Source: Thozetella sp. PMI_491 (lineage: Eukaryota; Ascomycota; Sordariomycetes; Chaetosphaeriales; Chaetosphaeriaceae). Taken from it: a stretch of 64,000 bases of DNA. Positions 44,217 through 56,316 of the stretch are shown here, piece by piece (positions within the stretch are counted from its first letter, which is position 1; every line of letters begins with the position of its first letter). A model generated the notes under the pieces. The model made no database searches. It was given only the letters and a program-made list of their open reading frames with translations, and was not told the DNA's origin. The position numbers and the translations under genes are program-made. The stretch covers positions 16,026 through 80,025 of the forward strand of contig MU270142.1 of assembly GCA_021432635.1 (NCBI GenBank), written 5' to 3'.

Positions 44217-47200
44217 AGAGCCTGTCTCTCCTCCCTGGGAGTAGATCGAAACGGCGGTGGGTTGTGAAAGTGCGTTAGAAAGAAAAGGTATTAAGTAAAA
44301 AGCCGAAAAGAAATGAGGGATGCGGAAGGCCTCAACATGAGGACGAATACAAGGCCCAGCCGGAGAAAAAAAAGCACGCAGGGAATAAAAACTGCTGGGG
44401 GAAGACCAGTCCTGCAGAAAAGAGAAGGGAAGGAAGAGAGAGATGCATGAGATGAGATCAGAAAGTGGAAGGCAACGGGCGCAGAGGGTATGTAACAGAC
44501 AGGGCCCCCGCAGATCACCCTGCCGTGTGGGACGCCGGGACCCAAGAAACAGAGGGGTGCATAACAGACTTGTGCCCTGACATAGACCTCCACTGGGTGT
44601 ATCAGGGGTATTGGGCTGCGCTGGTAACCGACTCAAGCGAGAGAGCGAGGCCTGGCTGGGGGGAGGGCAGACTCGAGAGGGGATCCCGGCTGAACGCATC
44701 CGGTTGAGGGCACGAGCCAAAAGGCCATCCAGGGCAAAGCAGCAAGTAGAGATACCTAAGATCCCAAGGTCACCCTCGAGCGAATGCCGCTCTAGCTAGG
44801 GCAAGGGGTCGTCCGGACTCGCATCGGGCGAGTCATTAATGCTTCCCACCACATTCCGTGCCATAGCGCTGGGGAAAGAGGCACTTCGAAGCCAAGATCC
44901 AGATGACCCAATAGTCGTTGAGCCGGTGCTGAAAAAACCAGCGTACCAACGGCTGGGGAAGGGCAAATCTCTGGTAAGCATGTCGCCAGGGAATCTACGA
45001 GTCTCGGAGGCAACTTGGCCAGGGACTTCGGCTCGACGCATACGATGGGCCCCCTGGAGCAGATCCCTCATCCCTCTACAGAAGGTGGTGTCATGAGGGC
45101 ATGAGCTGGTGCGAGGACTGCTCTGAGCAAATCGCCTTGTCCTGCGGCAGAATACCCAGGGCTGTCGAGACCGCCTGGAGCCATCTGGAGGAGGGCTTCG
45201 GGGCTCGCATTGAGCAGAGCTCTGGAACGGGCAAGTGAGCTATGAACCTGGAGGTGAGAAGCAGGGGGAGCGGCGTCTCAGCAGGGGGGGACGACGTTTC
45301 AGATGGCTTGGCGACCGGGGGAGCATGCGAGCCGCGGCGCAGGTGGGGCCGCATCGTGCAGCACGCACGTCCCGCCGATGGAGCCCCAGGCCCTCATCGA
45401 GTTTAAGCGCGACTGAAGCAGGTTGCAACTCGCAAGCAGTTGTAAAACTTAAGAGTACTGTATGCAGCAATCACCGTTCCCTTGGCTACAAACGGGAGCG
45501 GGTGCACGGCGCATGGATTCGTTGCTCATGCGAACTCCTGCAAGGCGAGATGCCTCGGGAATGGTTGATGCAGAGGAGAACGAAGGCGGGCTCAGCACGA
45601 GAAGCGCTTTTGGGAGTTTGCGAGAACTTGTAGAGCAAGCTTGCAGGGCAGTGGCATGGCATCATGGCCGAACGACAGTGTGGCATGGCATTGCTGGCGG
45701 ACAAAATGTATGCATCTCCCCAGGCTTGCTGATCGATCTCGATAAGAGAGGGAAGGAGGCAGGGACCGGGTGGTGGTGCCCCGGGAGAGGCGCTCTTGGC
45801 TCCACCTTCTTCGTTCGGGGGGGGGGGGGCGACTCACACGGTCGAGGACAACCCCGACAGGCCGCCGCTTCTTGCCTTCCCAGTAACGGGAAGGCTTGGA
45901 AAGGCACCGAATGCGCGGTGCGCTGCTCTCGCTGGGTATGTAGGTAATTAGCTGAGCTCCCCAGCGTTACATGCGCGTATTCGCCTGCAAAAGACGAGCA
46001 AGCGCCACTCCCTCCTGCAGCCCATAGCGCGAAAGTATTTCCCGACATGTCTCTCTGCTACTCGCGAAGCTGTAGGGGTTGCCGCCAGTGCCATATCCGG
46101 CCTCCTAGCTGCCCCAGTTCGGGGTACCGACGACCCCTTTCCAAGCCTTCGGATGCCTCCCTTCGTCGTCTCCGAGCAAGGCCGCGAGAAACGCAGCAAA
46201 ACACTGGGCCACTGAGCAAACTCGTCTGCCTGCCTGGACCCTAGAGCTGGAGGTCAGATCCGGAGCTCGGCACACCTGGCTGCCATGCGAAAAGCCTTCC
46301 GTGGATCTGTCTCAACCCCCCCTCAACCCCCCCTCTTCCCTCACCCCTTCACCCCGGGCTAGGAAGCCCAGCAAACGACCAAGGGGCATGGATGCCCACT
46401 CGCTTTCTCTCCAGGCATTTTCCCGAAGAAGACCTGCTAGACGCCAGATTCGGCTCAGCCAGACTGAGAGTGTGTCGCTGCGGAGCTTGTGGGTCGGACG
46501 CGCTTTGCACAGTGCGCTGTGCTGATGTTCGCTACCCCGTGCTGTCAGAGAGCCCATTGCTGGGCTTACCTGCTGCCTCTGGGATGGCAGTTTCCTGTCT
46601 CCCGTTTGAGGGCTCTCGAATTGGACAACTGCCGGCCATCTTGAGACTCCATGAAAGACGTCGACTTCATGCCCCATGTGCATTGGGTCCAGAGAGAGTC
46701 CACTGCTCTGCGGAAGCTACCCCAGAATGCTGCTCTTCTGCGCTCACCGGGCTCATTCATCAGATCATCCAAGTGGATTCCCGAACCGCACCTGAGGCGC
46801 TCTCCACAGACACATGATCCATACTCTGGTATGCCTCCCACACCGGTCTATCTTGTCGGTGATAGCATAGGATGACTTGACTCGCTGCGAACCCTTTTTC
46901 TCCACAGGGGAGCCCTAGGTGCGCTCGCTTGCTCGCCTGCTCGGCGGACTTCCCGCCGCATCCTGGCCTGTAATTATTATGCCGACGAAGGCAGTGATTG
47001 TACTCGGTGGGACCTAGCTGCCCAGAAGTTCTTAGGTACCTTACTTCCTGACATCTGAACTGCACACGGCCACCAGACAGGCATGCCAGGGACGACAAGC
47101 ACGACAGGCCATTGACAGAAGCTTGGCAAAGCAGAGGCATGTGTCTCACGCAAGACACTGCTACATTGGTCTACTGCCATGCGGTTTGGCGAGCAGAGCT

Positions 47201-49682
47201 CGTCCATGCTTCTCTCTGCTGTCCACGTGAGGGCTGAAACTGACGAGCAGCTCTACACCATCCAAAGCAGGTCACGTTGTGATCGTGATACCATGGGCGC
47301 CAAACAAAACACCGCACCCGGCAGAGTTGATAACTGGTTCAGGAGATCATGTCGGCAACATTAGCCGTCCATCCCGACCAGCGGTAAACAAATTTCCGTA
47401 TTTCCCGGCGTCGTTTTGAGGTCTCCCGCGAAGCCTGTGGCCGATATTCCCGGAGTACCACCCATGATCTCGCAAGGTACTCGAGAAAGGATGTCAGGGG
47501 ATCCCGCATAAATGACCCACACCTCGTCCTCGCCCCCTGAAACGGTCATGGCACTTGTACCACCAAGACGACAATCTGCCGTACCTTTTTTTTCTTCCTG
47601 TCCCGCCACTCGCGCATCGACAACCGTTGTTTACGAGAGCAGGGGAGGGTTTGCTAGCGATCTTTGCAACTCGGATGGCTTCAATGAGCACCGGTGAATA
47701 TGCATCTGTCCCCGTGTGGTGTCCTGATCGTCGGATACTTCCACATTTGCTGCTCAGCACATCGCTGCATCTCGAAGGGCATCAGTGTACTCAAGAGTCA
47801 CGCGCTCTTGATGTGCCGCGCTATTATACTGAGGTAGGGTTTTTGTACCGTGCCGCACACGAATCACCTTTGTGCATACATACTAGCCAAACGCTTCCGC
47901 GCGTCCTTCCCTCTGCCTCCGTCTGGAACTACGCCGCTGTTCTCTAAGCCGTATACGATACCGTAGCCTGCACCTCTGAATATGATTTATACTCTTTTCG
48001 ATGAACACTCGGAAATCCGGGCCTGGCAGGCCGCCAGTGCGCCTTGGTTGCCAATAAGTTATATTCCTTACAGTACAGCACTAATTGTACGGCGTAGAGG
48101 CTATGTGCTACTCACAACAAGGTTGCTTGGCTCAGCCCGGTCGTTTCATGAAATACTCCGTACCAAAAGACCCTTGTGGGTTTTACCATACAAGCCATAA
48201 TATTGTTTCCAATCTCCACTCACAGCTCGCGTGGTCTCAAACCCCGTCATATGTGGAGAGGATTGTGGAATGTGCGGCCATGGGAGACGTAGTGAAGCGA
48301 CATGCGAGAGAAGGGGGGAAGGGTTAGCAAGCCTAGATCGGTCTTATGTTGCTCGTTGCAGTTAAACCGGACAACGTAGAAGATGACGAATGCAGAACAA
48401 AAGGCCGTTGGCCTCGGGGATCAACTTCCCTTAACTTAAGCCCGTATTGCCTAGGGCCCGCGTATGCTTAGTGTTGAGATTAACGTTATGGGTGGAGGCT
48501 TCTGGAACATCTTTGTTGGACTTGAGGTTGGCAACTCTCGTGCACCACCACACGAAGCGGAGATGTCACGACAAGCTTTTTACGCCATTGTGCCCAACTA
48601 AGACTACCGATTGCTCCTCAAGACAACCGAATCAACTACATCCTACATACCAGCTGACTTTTGAGGCTTTTCAGTGCATGGAGCATATATCCCACACGGC
48701 TAAATATTACATGGTTAGCTTACGTTAGATACCCAGTTCATTCTACTTAGTAATGTTGCAAGACGGGCCGACAAGACAGCTCATAGTAACTTGGTCTGGA
48801 AGATAAACAGGACAGGCTGAGCACATGAAATTGCTGCACGGAGGGGGGGGGGAGGATATGGGCATCGGCAAACAGGCCGGGCAGGATCGGGCAGAATCCC
48901 GAATCGAGGTGGACCCAAGAAGCGAGGCTGGGGTGGTCGAGAGAAGTAGGCCAAGCAAGAAGTGGTCACTTAGAGCCCACAGCCTTGCACGGGAAACAGG
49001 GAACATTGGCCACCAGCTCGGGTTACGCAGCGGGCCAAAACACACGAAAACCCATTGTGCTAGCTCCTTGTGCTGGCGATACGAATCCGGAGAGGAGAGA
49101 GCTTGGTCGGGCGACCGGCATGTCCTCCGATTTCCCCCCATGAGGCACTCGGATCCTGCTCCACCCGGCCGACCGGGGCAACGGGGGTATACCGGAGCAC
49201 CGGGACAGCTAAGCATCCAGCTCATTTCGCCGCGAGAGTCAGGATAGCAGCACCAGTGCATTGCACAAGCTCGAGCTATTCTCGCTGGAAGTGTAGGGGG
49301 GAAGCAGAACTGAGTTGCCGAGATGGCCCGGTGGACGATGCAGTTGAGATGTCTCTTCCATGTGACTGATCACGGGCCAGCTGCATGTGAAAACTGCAGT
49401 CGGGCTGAGCGTCTGTTCCCCAGACGTGCATCGGCGCAAGCAAGCACGTTCAGAAGCACCCGAAGCTTTCCGGAGCTGCGTGGCTGACTGGCATCTAGCT
49501 CCCCGGGTATGGAAGGTGACCAACGGTTCCTGCGGGCAGCTGAAGGTGCCCGGTAACCGGAGTCCATGCCGCGAAAGAGGGAAAGGGGGGGAGAGGGGGG
49601 GGCATCGCAGAGCGGAGCGGACAGGAGGGAAGTGCTGGGGCGATCATGGGGGAGGGGCTAAGGTCCAGCTCCCCTCACGATG
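44217..49682. other. Long gene-free region
   Basis: 5.5 kb with no recognisable gene on either strand. Features are compositional: a G run at 45828-45838, AT-richer DNA around 47820-48740, and scattered short frames rich in Arg/Ser/Pro. The longest minus-strand frame (48743-49261) has no family resemblance and is Cys/Pro/Ser-rich. Confidence 0.45.
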
Positions 49683-50104
49683 GCGGCTGCGAAAGCTCGA
49701 ACGCATCTGCGTTTAACGTTGGCAGCCCTCGAAGCGCGCCAGACCACAATCGCGGGCTGGAGGTCGACTCGAGGCTACCTCGCTTCGAAGTTGTTAAAGT
49801 GGAACTGGCGCGCGTTGGGCCAGGAGGAAGCGGAGCTGGCTCGGAAGCTCGGGCAATTTTAGTGGCTGGCGGCCAGGCGTTGTAGAGAACCTGAGGAAAA
49901 AAAAAAATTCGGAGGGGAGGAAAATAGCGCGGCTGCTACGGATCGCGCTGTCGCCAATCAAGCGCGGGCTGCGCAGCTTATCATACACCTCGAGCAGTGA
50001 AAACTGGCTGAACACCCCGACCTCTATATCCCTCACCACCGCTCACTATCACCGTCCTGCCTCTCCTTGCTCTTCTTCCATCGCCGCGCATGCCAATTGG
50101 AGCC

Positions 50105-52036
50105 ATGGCTTCGTCGTCGCGGGCTCTGGGCAAGCTTGCCTCCCGCCAATTGAGCTTCGCAAAGCTCCCGCAGCCCCCGACCCGGGTCGCACCCCGAGCC
50201 CTCTCGACTTCGTCTCGCCGGGTCGCCGCCGCGCGCCCAACCGTCCATGCCCCGAACAGGACCGTCTCGCGCCAGTTTCTCCGGGCCTACGCCGACGAGG
50301 CCGCACCTGCTCCGCCCAAGGCGCCCAAGAAGCGCAGGTTCCGCGCCTTCAGATGGCTCTGGCGCTTGACCTACCTCTCGACCTTTGGAGGTCTCGTCTA
50401 CATTGGCTACCGGATCTACCAGGACCGGCACCCGGCGGCCCAGATCGAGTCTGATCCGAGCAAGAAGACCCTCGTCATCCTAGGTAAGCCGAGATTGCTG
50501 CAGCTGTTTCTGCTGCTACCACTCCTGCTGCTTCCCGCTGGAGCTGGGTGTGACTAACCGCCTTCCCTCCTTCCGCAGGCACGGGCTGGGGCTCCGTCTC
50601 TCTCCTGAAGAGCCTTGACACCGAGAACTACAACGTCGTTGTCATCTCCCCGCGCAACTACTTCCTCTTTACCCCACTTCTCCCGTCATGCACCACCGGC
50701 ACCATTGAGCACCGCTCCATCATGGAGCCAGTGCGGACCATCCTGCGCCAGAAGAAGGCCGGCGTCAAGTACTACGAAGCCGAGGCCAGCTCCATTGACC
50801 CCGAGCGCAAGGTCGTCAAGATCACGGACGACTCGGACGTCAGGGGCGATGTGAACCAGACTGAGGTCCCGTACGACATGCTCGTCATCGGTGTCGGCGC
50901 CGAGAACGCCACGTTTGGCATTCCCGGTGTGCGGGAGCACTCGTGCTTCCTGAAGGAGATAGGCGACGCCCAGCGCATCCGCACCAAGATCATGGACTGC
51001 GTCGAGTCAGCCGCCTTCAAGGACCAGTCGCCCGAGGAGATCAACCGCCTGCTGCACATGGTCGTCGTCGGCGGCGGTCCCACTGGCGTCGAGTTCGCCG
51101 GCGAGCTGCAGGACTTCTTTGAGGAAGACATCAAGAAGCTGATCCCTGATATTAGCGACCGCTTCCATGTTACGCTGATCGAGGCCCTCCCCAACGTGCT
51201 GCCCAGCTTCTCCAAGCAGCTGATCGAGTACACCGAGAGCACCTTCAAGGAGGAGAAGATCGACATCAAGACCAAGACCATGGTCAAGAGGGTCACGGAC
51301 AAGACCGTCGAGGCTGAGGTTACCGGCCCCGATGGCAAGAAAGAGACGGTCGTCTTCCCCTACGGCCTGCTCGTCTGGGCTACCGGCAACGCTGTCCGCC
51401 CCGTCGTCCGGGACCTGATGTCCAAGATTCCTGCCCAGAAGGACTCACGCCGCGGCCTGGCCGTTAACGAGTACCTTGTGGTGCAGGGCGCGCGCGATAT
51501 CTGGGCCGTTGGCGACTGCGCCGTGGCCGGCTACGCTCCCACCGCCCAGGTGGCCAGCCAGGAGGGTAACTTCCTGGCCCGCCTTTTCAACAACCTGGCC
51601 AAGACCGAAGATCTCGAGGCGAACATCCGTCAGCTGAGCAGTGACCTCAACGTCAAGCCCGGCAACAGCGCCGAGGTTGCGCTGCAGATCGAAGGGTACG
51701 AGCGCCAGCTCCGCCGGATCAAGGACATCAAGCCCTTCCACTACAGTCACCAGGGCAGCCTGGCCTATATCGGCAGCGAGAAGGCTGTGGCGGATGTGCC
51801 CTGGCTGAACGGCAACGTCGCCACCGGCGGCAACCTGACCTACCTCTTCTGGAGGAGCGCGTATCTCTCCATGTGCTTCAGCAGTAAGTGTCCCCTCCAC
51901 GTGTTAATTCCGAAGCGAAAGCGGGAAGAAAAAGAAATGAAATGACGCTAACGAAACTGCAGCCCGTAACCGTCTCCTGGTGATCAATGACTGGCTGAAG
52001 TCCAAGGTGTTCGGCCGTGACATCTCTCGGGAGTAA
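50105..52036 (+). CDS. Alternative (type II) NADH:ubiquinone oxidoreductase, probably external
   Basis: Exons 50105..50483, 50579..51883, 51963..52036, 585 residues. The start at 50105 has the better context (GAGCCATGG); an in-frame ATG at 50090 would add five residues. Introns are 95 bp (GTAAGC, branch GACTAAC) and 79 bp (GTAAGT, branch GCTAAC). The first 60 residues are Arg/Ser/Ala-rich, a mitochondrial presequence. A hydrophobic segment (about 84-105) then follows, as in external enzymes exposed to the intermembrane space. The FAD motif GTGWGS is at 127-132 and the NADH motif VVVGGGPTGVEFAGEL near 291, with IWAVGDC near 433 and a C-terminal membrane-binding tail (NRLLVINDWLKSKVFGRD). It feeds electrons from NADH to ubiquinone without proton pumping. 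There is no EF-hand insertion, so it resembles the NDE2 rather than the calcium-binding NDE1 type. Codons strongly favour C in third positions. Confidence 0.92.
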
Positions 52037-53269
52037 ACGGACCTCGGCTCAAGCCCCCCCCCCAATGCCAATTCCGCCTCCGCTTCGTTCGAGCAGCAAG
52101 AGTATGGCTAGGTCCCGAGGAACCAATCACATTTTCCCTTTTCGTCATTTCCTTTCGTATTGGAGTCACGGGGGCAACTAATAGAGGAACGGTTGTCACC
52201 GCCGGATCGGGACGTTTTACATTGGAGACGGTATAGACTTTGGAACCAAGGAGGGCCGGAGATGAAGGGGCTAACCCTTTGTGTCGTACCATGTAACTTA
52301 CACAAATGGCCTCTTCCCTGAGAGGGCGTCGAGTAATGAGAGTTGGTGGGAAACAGGTTGTATAGCCCTGGCATTGCCTCCTTTTGTGTGCTCGTCAACT
52401 CAGTGCAACGCGCATAGCCCTAGGGTTTGTCTGACTATGCCAGTTTCTGGCTCACGTTCTAACCTATCTTTCTCGTTGATCTTAAGTATAAGCCGTGGTG
52501 CAAGTCTAGATGATGCTCCAATCACCCTCTCTAATGCGTCGATATGCTTGAAGAGTCGGTTTCGGATGCAGATCTGTGCCCCCGCAGGGACAGCACCAGC
52601 CTTGTTCTAGTTAACGAGCGAAGCGGCTGCATATCAACAAAACAAGTAGTTTCAACCTCTTGTCACGTGTGTCATGTCATCGTCAAGTACTGCTCGCTAA
52701 AGCCAGGCACGCCAAGGGGTCCATCCGCATGACGCATAGACCACACATATGGCCATCTGGGGGGACCGTCCGCACGCTTAGGCCCGACGAGCGCTTCGGC
52801 GCAGAAAGATAGATAGGGTCTGACCACAGACAAAGCAGAAACCCGTCTTATCTTGATCTTGTTCCTCTCCTAGCTTCGATGAGTTTGACCCTGCAAAGCC
52901 CTCTTTTCATTCGATGCCCTATAAGATCAGCCCAAGCGAGATGTACGAGAATCTCTGTTTCTGAATTCTGAGGCCGTGCTTTGCACGACTTGTTTCGGCA
53001 ATGCTACTGAAACGTGCAAGTTCAGTGTCCGCTTGTTGATGTAACCCTTTTCCTGGCAAGTGCCGAATATGCTTAGAGACGGTGTCCCTGTTGCACACCC
53101 TATGGTTATGTACACTGGCCTTGGAACAGAGTGGGGGAACACTTGCCAGAAGAGAAAGAACCAAAGATACTATCGGTCCAAGTTATAGGGCCATAAACGG
53201 CTCTGGGACCGATTCCTTTCTGACATCCCGCTTCCCTGCACGTTTCAGTACCAGTCCTAATTCCTGATT
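52037..53269. other. Intergenic region downstream of the NADH dehydrogenase gene
   Basis: No recognisable gene. The first few hundred bases are the probable 3' untranslated region. Composition shifts gradually toward AT before the AT-rich island that follows. Confidence 0.5.
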
Positions 53270-55280
53270 CCTAATTCCTAATTTGACTGCCTAGGTGCTT
53301 ACTCTCGCTGCCTTCTTGGGCTTTGCTCAGATATAACATAGGATTACTTGGGCAGAGTAGTAATACCTAACATAGTATTATAGCCGCTAGAAAATAGAAG
53401 ACAGCTATTAGTGATGACTGCTGACTTGTGTATTGGTACCCTTGGGGTTACTTTTATAATGTGTCAGTTAGTTTAAGACATAGTGATAATAACCTTCTCT
53501 CTAGTAAAAGGAGATGCCTCTGTACCTACGCGGCCCAGCCTAATTATCCTACTGACGGCCAAGCCTTATAGCCGCTCCTGTCACTTACGAAGGAGCATAG
53601 CTGCCAACGACGCAGAGGACAATATCACTGTTAGAGGGGGCTTGTTTATTTTTAAAGGCCCTCGAGTCAGTAGTATATTACACTGATCTAGATGTTGTCA
53701 ATATTTAAGATACCTCCATACGACCTTCGTTGCATGGCAAGACATACATGCGAGCAGCCTTTGGAAAACTCTCACCCAGACCGGGCGATACACATAGCCG
53801 CTTGTTATAGTCAAAACTAGCCCAGAACTTTCTCCCGGTTTGATTAAAGCTCTGTACCTGCACTCTCCGGCAAGGAATTCCGATTTCAATATATTCCGAA
53901 AGATCAGCATTCACCATTTTAATTAGTGAGACGCGGTCATAATAGTTATAGACTCCCTCCTTTTATGTAGCTGAGCTAACTTATATTATGTTATTGCCAA
54001 AAGCAACTACAATATTATACCCCCGAACTAGTAGCCTCTTGACAGCTGTCCAAAAGCTCTTCGGACCGCAGTGGATGGATGGCCAACTCAGCCCCGTTCA
54101 TCTTGCAATCGCCACTCACGGCTACTGGATCCAGTCCAATGTTTTACATATACCAAACCGGTTCGGCATCTTCTCTCTTAGCCTTCCTCGCCTCCAAGTT
54201 TTCCAAGGTACCTTGTTTGAGCTTGTATCTTTCCATCTTAGCATCTTGCCTTAGAGCTAGAGGGGACCCAATCCTTGGGTTAGCGAGCGCGATGGCGACT
54301 CTTGTTGTTGGGTTAGCTGCTTTCATTTGGAATCCATCGTATAGCGATCCTCGTTTTTTGTCAGACTATAACTGGAGCAGCGAGGACGGGAAACAGCGAA
54401 AGGAGTAATAGAAAGGTAGTAATAGAAAGGTTCACATTTGAGAGTTTGTACCACTCCTAGGCCCTTAGCTCTCTCCTCCGCTGCCCCCGGATAGTTCCTT
54501 TCGTTCTTTTTAACCAAGCAAGATTCTCAGCATTTATTCCGACAAAATGGCAAGGCGAGATAGAAGATGTATCTAATTTTTTTCTATCGCAACAGGTAAA
54601 ATCATCGGTGCTTCCTGCTCGGCTTTCTCAGTTCAATTCTGTCAGGGCCTGCTACATATCACTTCGCCGTAAAATCCTTGGTTTATCGCTCTCTTTCCTT
54701 TTCTCAACTTGAAATACCTCAAGAATATCGAGATGTCTTTCATGCCCCTGGTTTAGTATCTGAACCTAAAAAAAATCATCCTTTCGGCAGTTTAACATCT
54801 GGTTCGAGCGATTGTCTGCTGGTGTCGTCGTTGACTTGCCGTGTTGACCACCTTGCCGATAAGTACTTTGCCTTATTCTAGCCTGGGAATAATTCTTTCA
54901 GCGTCTATCGCTTTAAACATGAGCTGCCTTACTAGCATACTTACGGTTGAGTTCTGAGGGGCTGTTGACTCTAACTGGGTCTTATCTCTCGCCGTACCCC
55001 TTAAACGGCCGCCGCTACAAGTATCGCCTCCTGCTTAGAAGTGATAACATAGGCTCATTAACCGGGACAAAACTGTTACACGAGTAAGTGTATAGAAGGG
55101 GGGCTTAGTCATGTTGTGTAAGGTTTGAATAATGGCATCGGGTTCGGACGTGAGTGAGCCAGCATTACTGGCCGGCTCTCTAAGTGCATTACCTTACAAG
55201 CTATCTATACCTCGACGGCGTTGGAGCCGAAGGGGCCTTAAAGGAGTAGCGATGTAACGACCCTACTTTTTTTCTCTTGT
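53270..55280. repeat. AT-rich island, probably RIP-mutated repeat relic
   Basis: Composition changes sharply. In 53341-53460 I count 45 G+C of 120 (about 38 percent), against 41 of 60 in a coding line such as 51061-51120. In 53341-53400 there are 11 TpA and 6 ApT, the direction produced by repeat-induced point mutation. Short frames persist on both strands (for example 53705-53917 on the minus strand, 54678-54881 on the plus strand). A segment reading LEIPQEYRDVF in the latter faintly recalls the start of a Gypsy-type polymerase, and TGTAACGACCC at 55253-55263 looks like a possible LTR end, but neither is secure. No intact element or gene is present. Confidence 0.5.
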
Positions 55281-56316
55281 TCCTCTTGTTTCTCTCTGGT
55301 GGTTTGCTGCAAGCCCTTGGTCTGTACTATTTCTTCGTCTTCATCACTTTGCTCAGGAGCATACCATATCACCGGGGCTCATCCATACAGTACCTTACTC
55401 GGCCTAGATCGCTTGGCCATTGGTCGACATGCATGCCAATCTAGTCCTCGGTAGCGGAGAGCTGCATGGGATTGTACCTACGTATGGTTGCGTTATGATA
55501 CCTCCTTCCACATTCGCTAGCTGCCAAGCCCGTTGCGGAAAGGCTTGAGGAGATGGGCAAAGCTTGGCTGTGAAGCGAATATTGTTGATATCTGCGGGAG
55601 CTATGGTGGTCACCTACAGGAGCGCGCCCACGCTTATCAGCTCTGCCAGCTAATGCTCTTTTGCCCGCCTCCTGGCGGGGCCATTACACCTGGCCTTGAT
55701 GCGGCCATGCCTGCGGGAGGTTGGATTGCACGGCTGAGCGGATCGGGAATCGATGTCTCGGCAAACAACAGCAAGACCGCACTCGTCACGGATCTATCGT
55801 GATCTTGAACGTGTGTATTTCGTACTCCACAGGAAGAGTTTGTCTCTACCGAGAGTGAAATAAAGGTGCTAAAACGCACCAGTGATACATATACAAACAC
55901 GGCATCCTTCTAAATAGATCTGGACTAACCGCAATTCCAGTGTCTTGCCAAATAACCAAGTGAGGCCAATGTGTTCATCCCAGTCATGTCGTAACAATGC
56001 TGAGATACCTAAACCTGGGGGCCCTCGTGCTTCGGCGAGGGTCGTTCCAGCTCGAGTGCTGTGTAAAGACCCAATTCCGTGGCCTCCTTCTCGGGATTCC
56101 CCCATGATTCCTGTCATTATCCCTAGACCCTCCTCTTTTTAACCACCCCGAGCCCATGAGCCCATGGGAATAAATGCACCCAAATATCACACATATTCTG
56201 CTGCGCCTTTGGCATACTCCATCGCCGCTCCGCGCTAGTTCTCGAATGATGCAGAAACCATGACGCTCGCTCAAACCAAAAGACCAAAGTGTAGCTGCCC
56301 GTGAGAAGATGCCAGG
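55281..56316. other. Intergenic region, 3' side of palH
   Basis: 1 kb of mixed composition between the AT-rich island and the end of the palH gene. No recognisable coding sequence is seen. The right part should hold the palH 3' untranslated region. Confidence 0.5.

Noticed and set aside
43481-44218. Plus-strand frame rich in Leu and Pro runs
   Set aside because: It is the complement of the Gly/Asp/Asn repeat exon of the minus-strand membrane-protein gene, whose splice sites and transmembrane junction are well supported.
48743-49261. 172-residue minus-strand frame
   Set aside because: Cys/Pro/Ser-rich with no domain, no flanking splice pattern and no codon bias like the real genes.
55253-55996. 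Inverted TGTAACGAC / GTCGTAACA pair as ends of a solo LTR or MITE
   Set aside because: Arms are short with a mismatch, and no target-site duplication was found; only the left word is kept as a weak hint in the AT-rich island entry.
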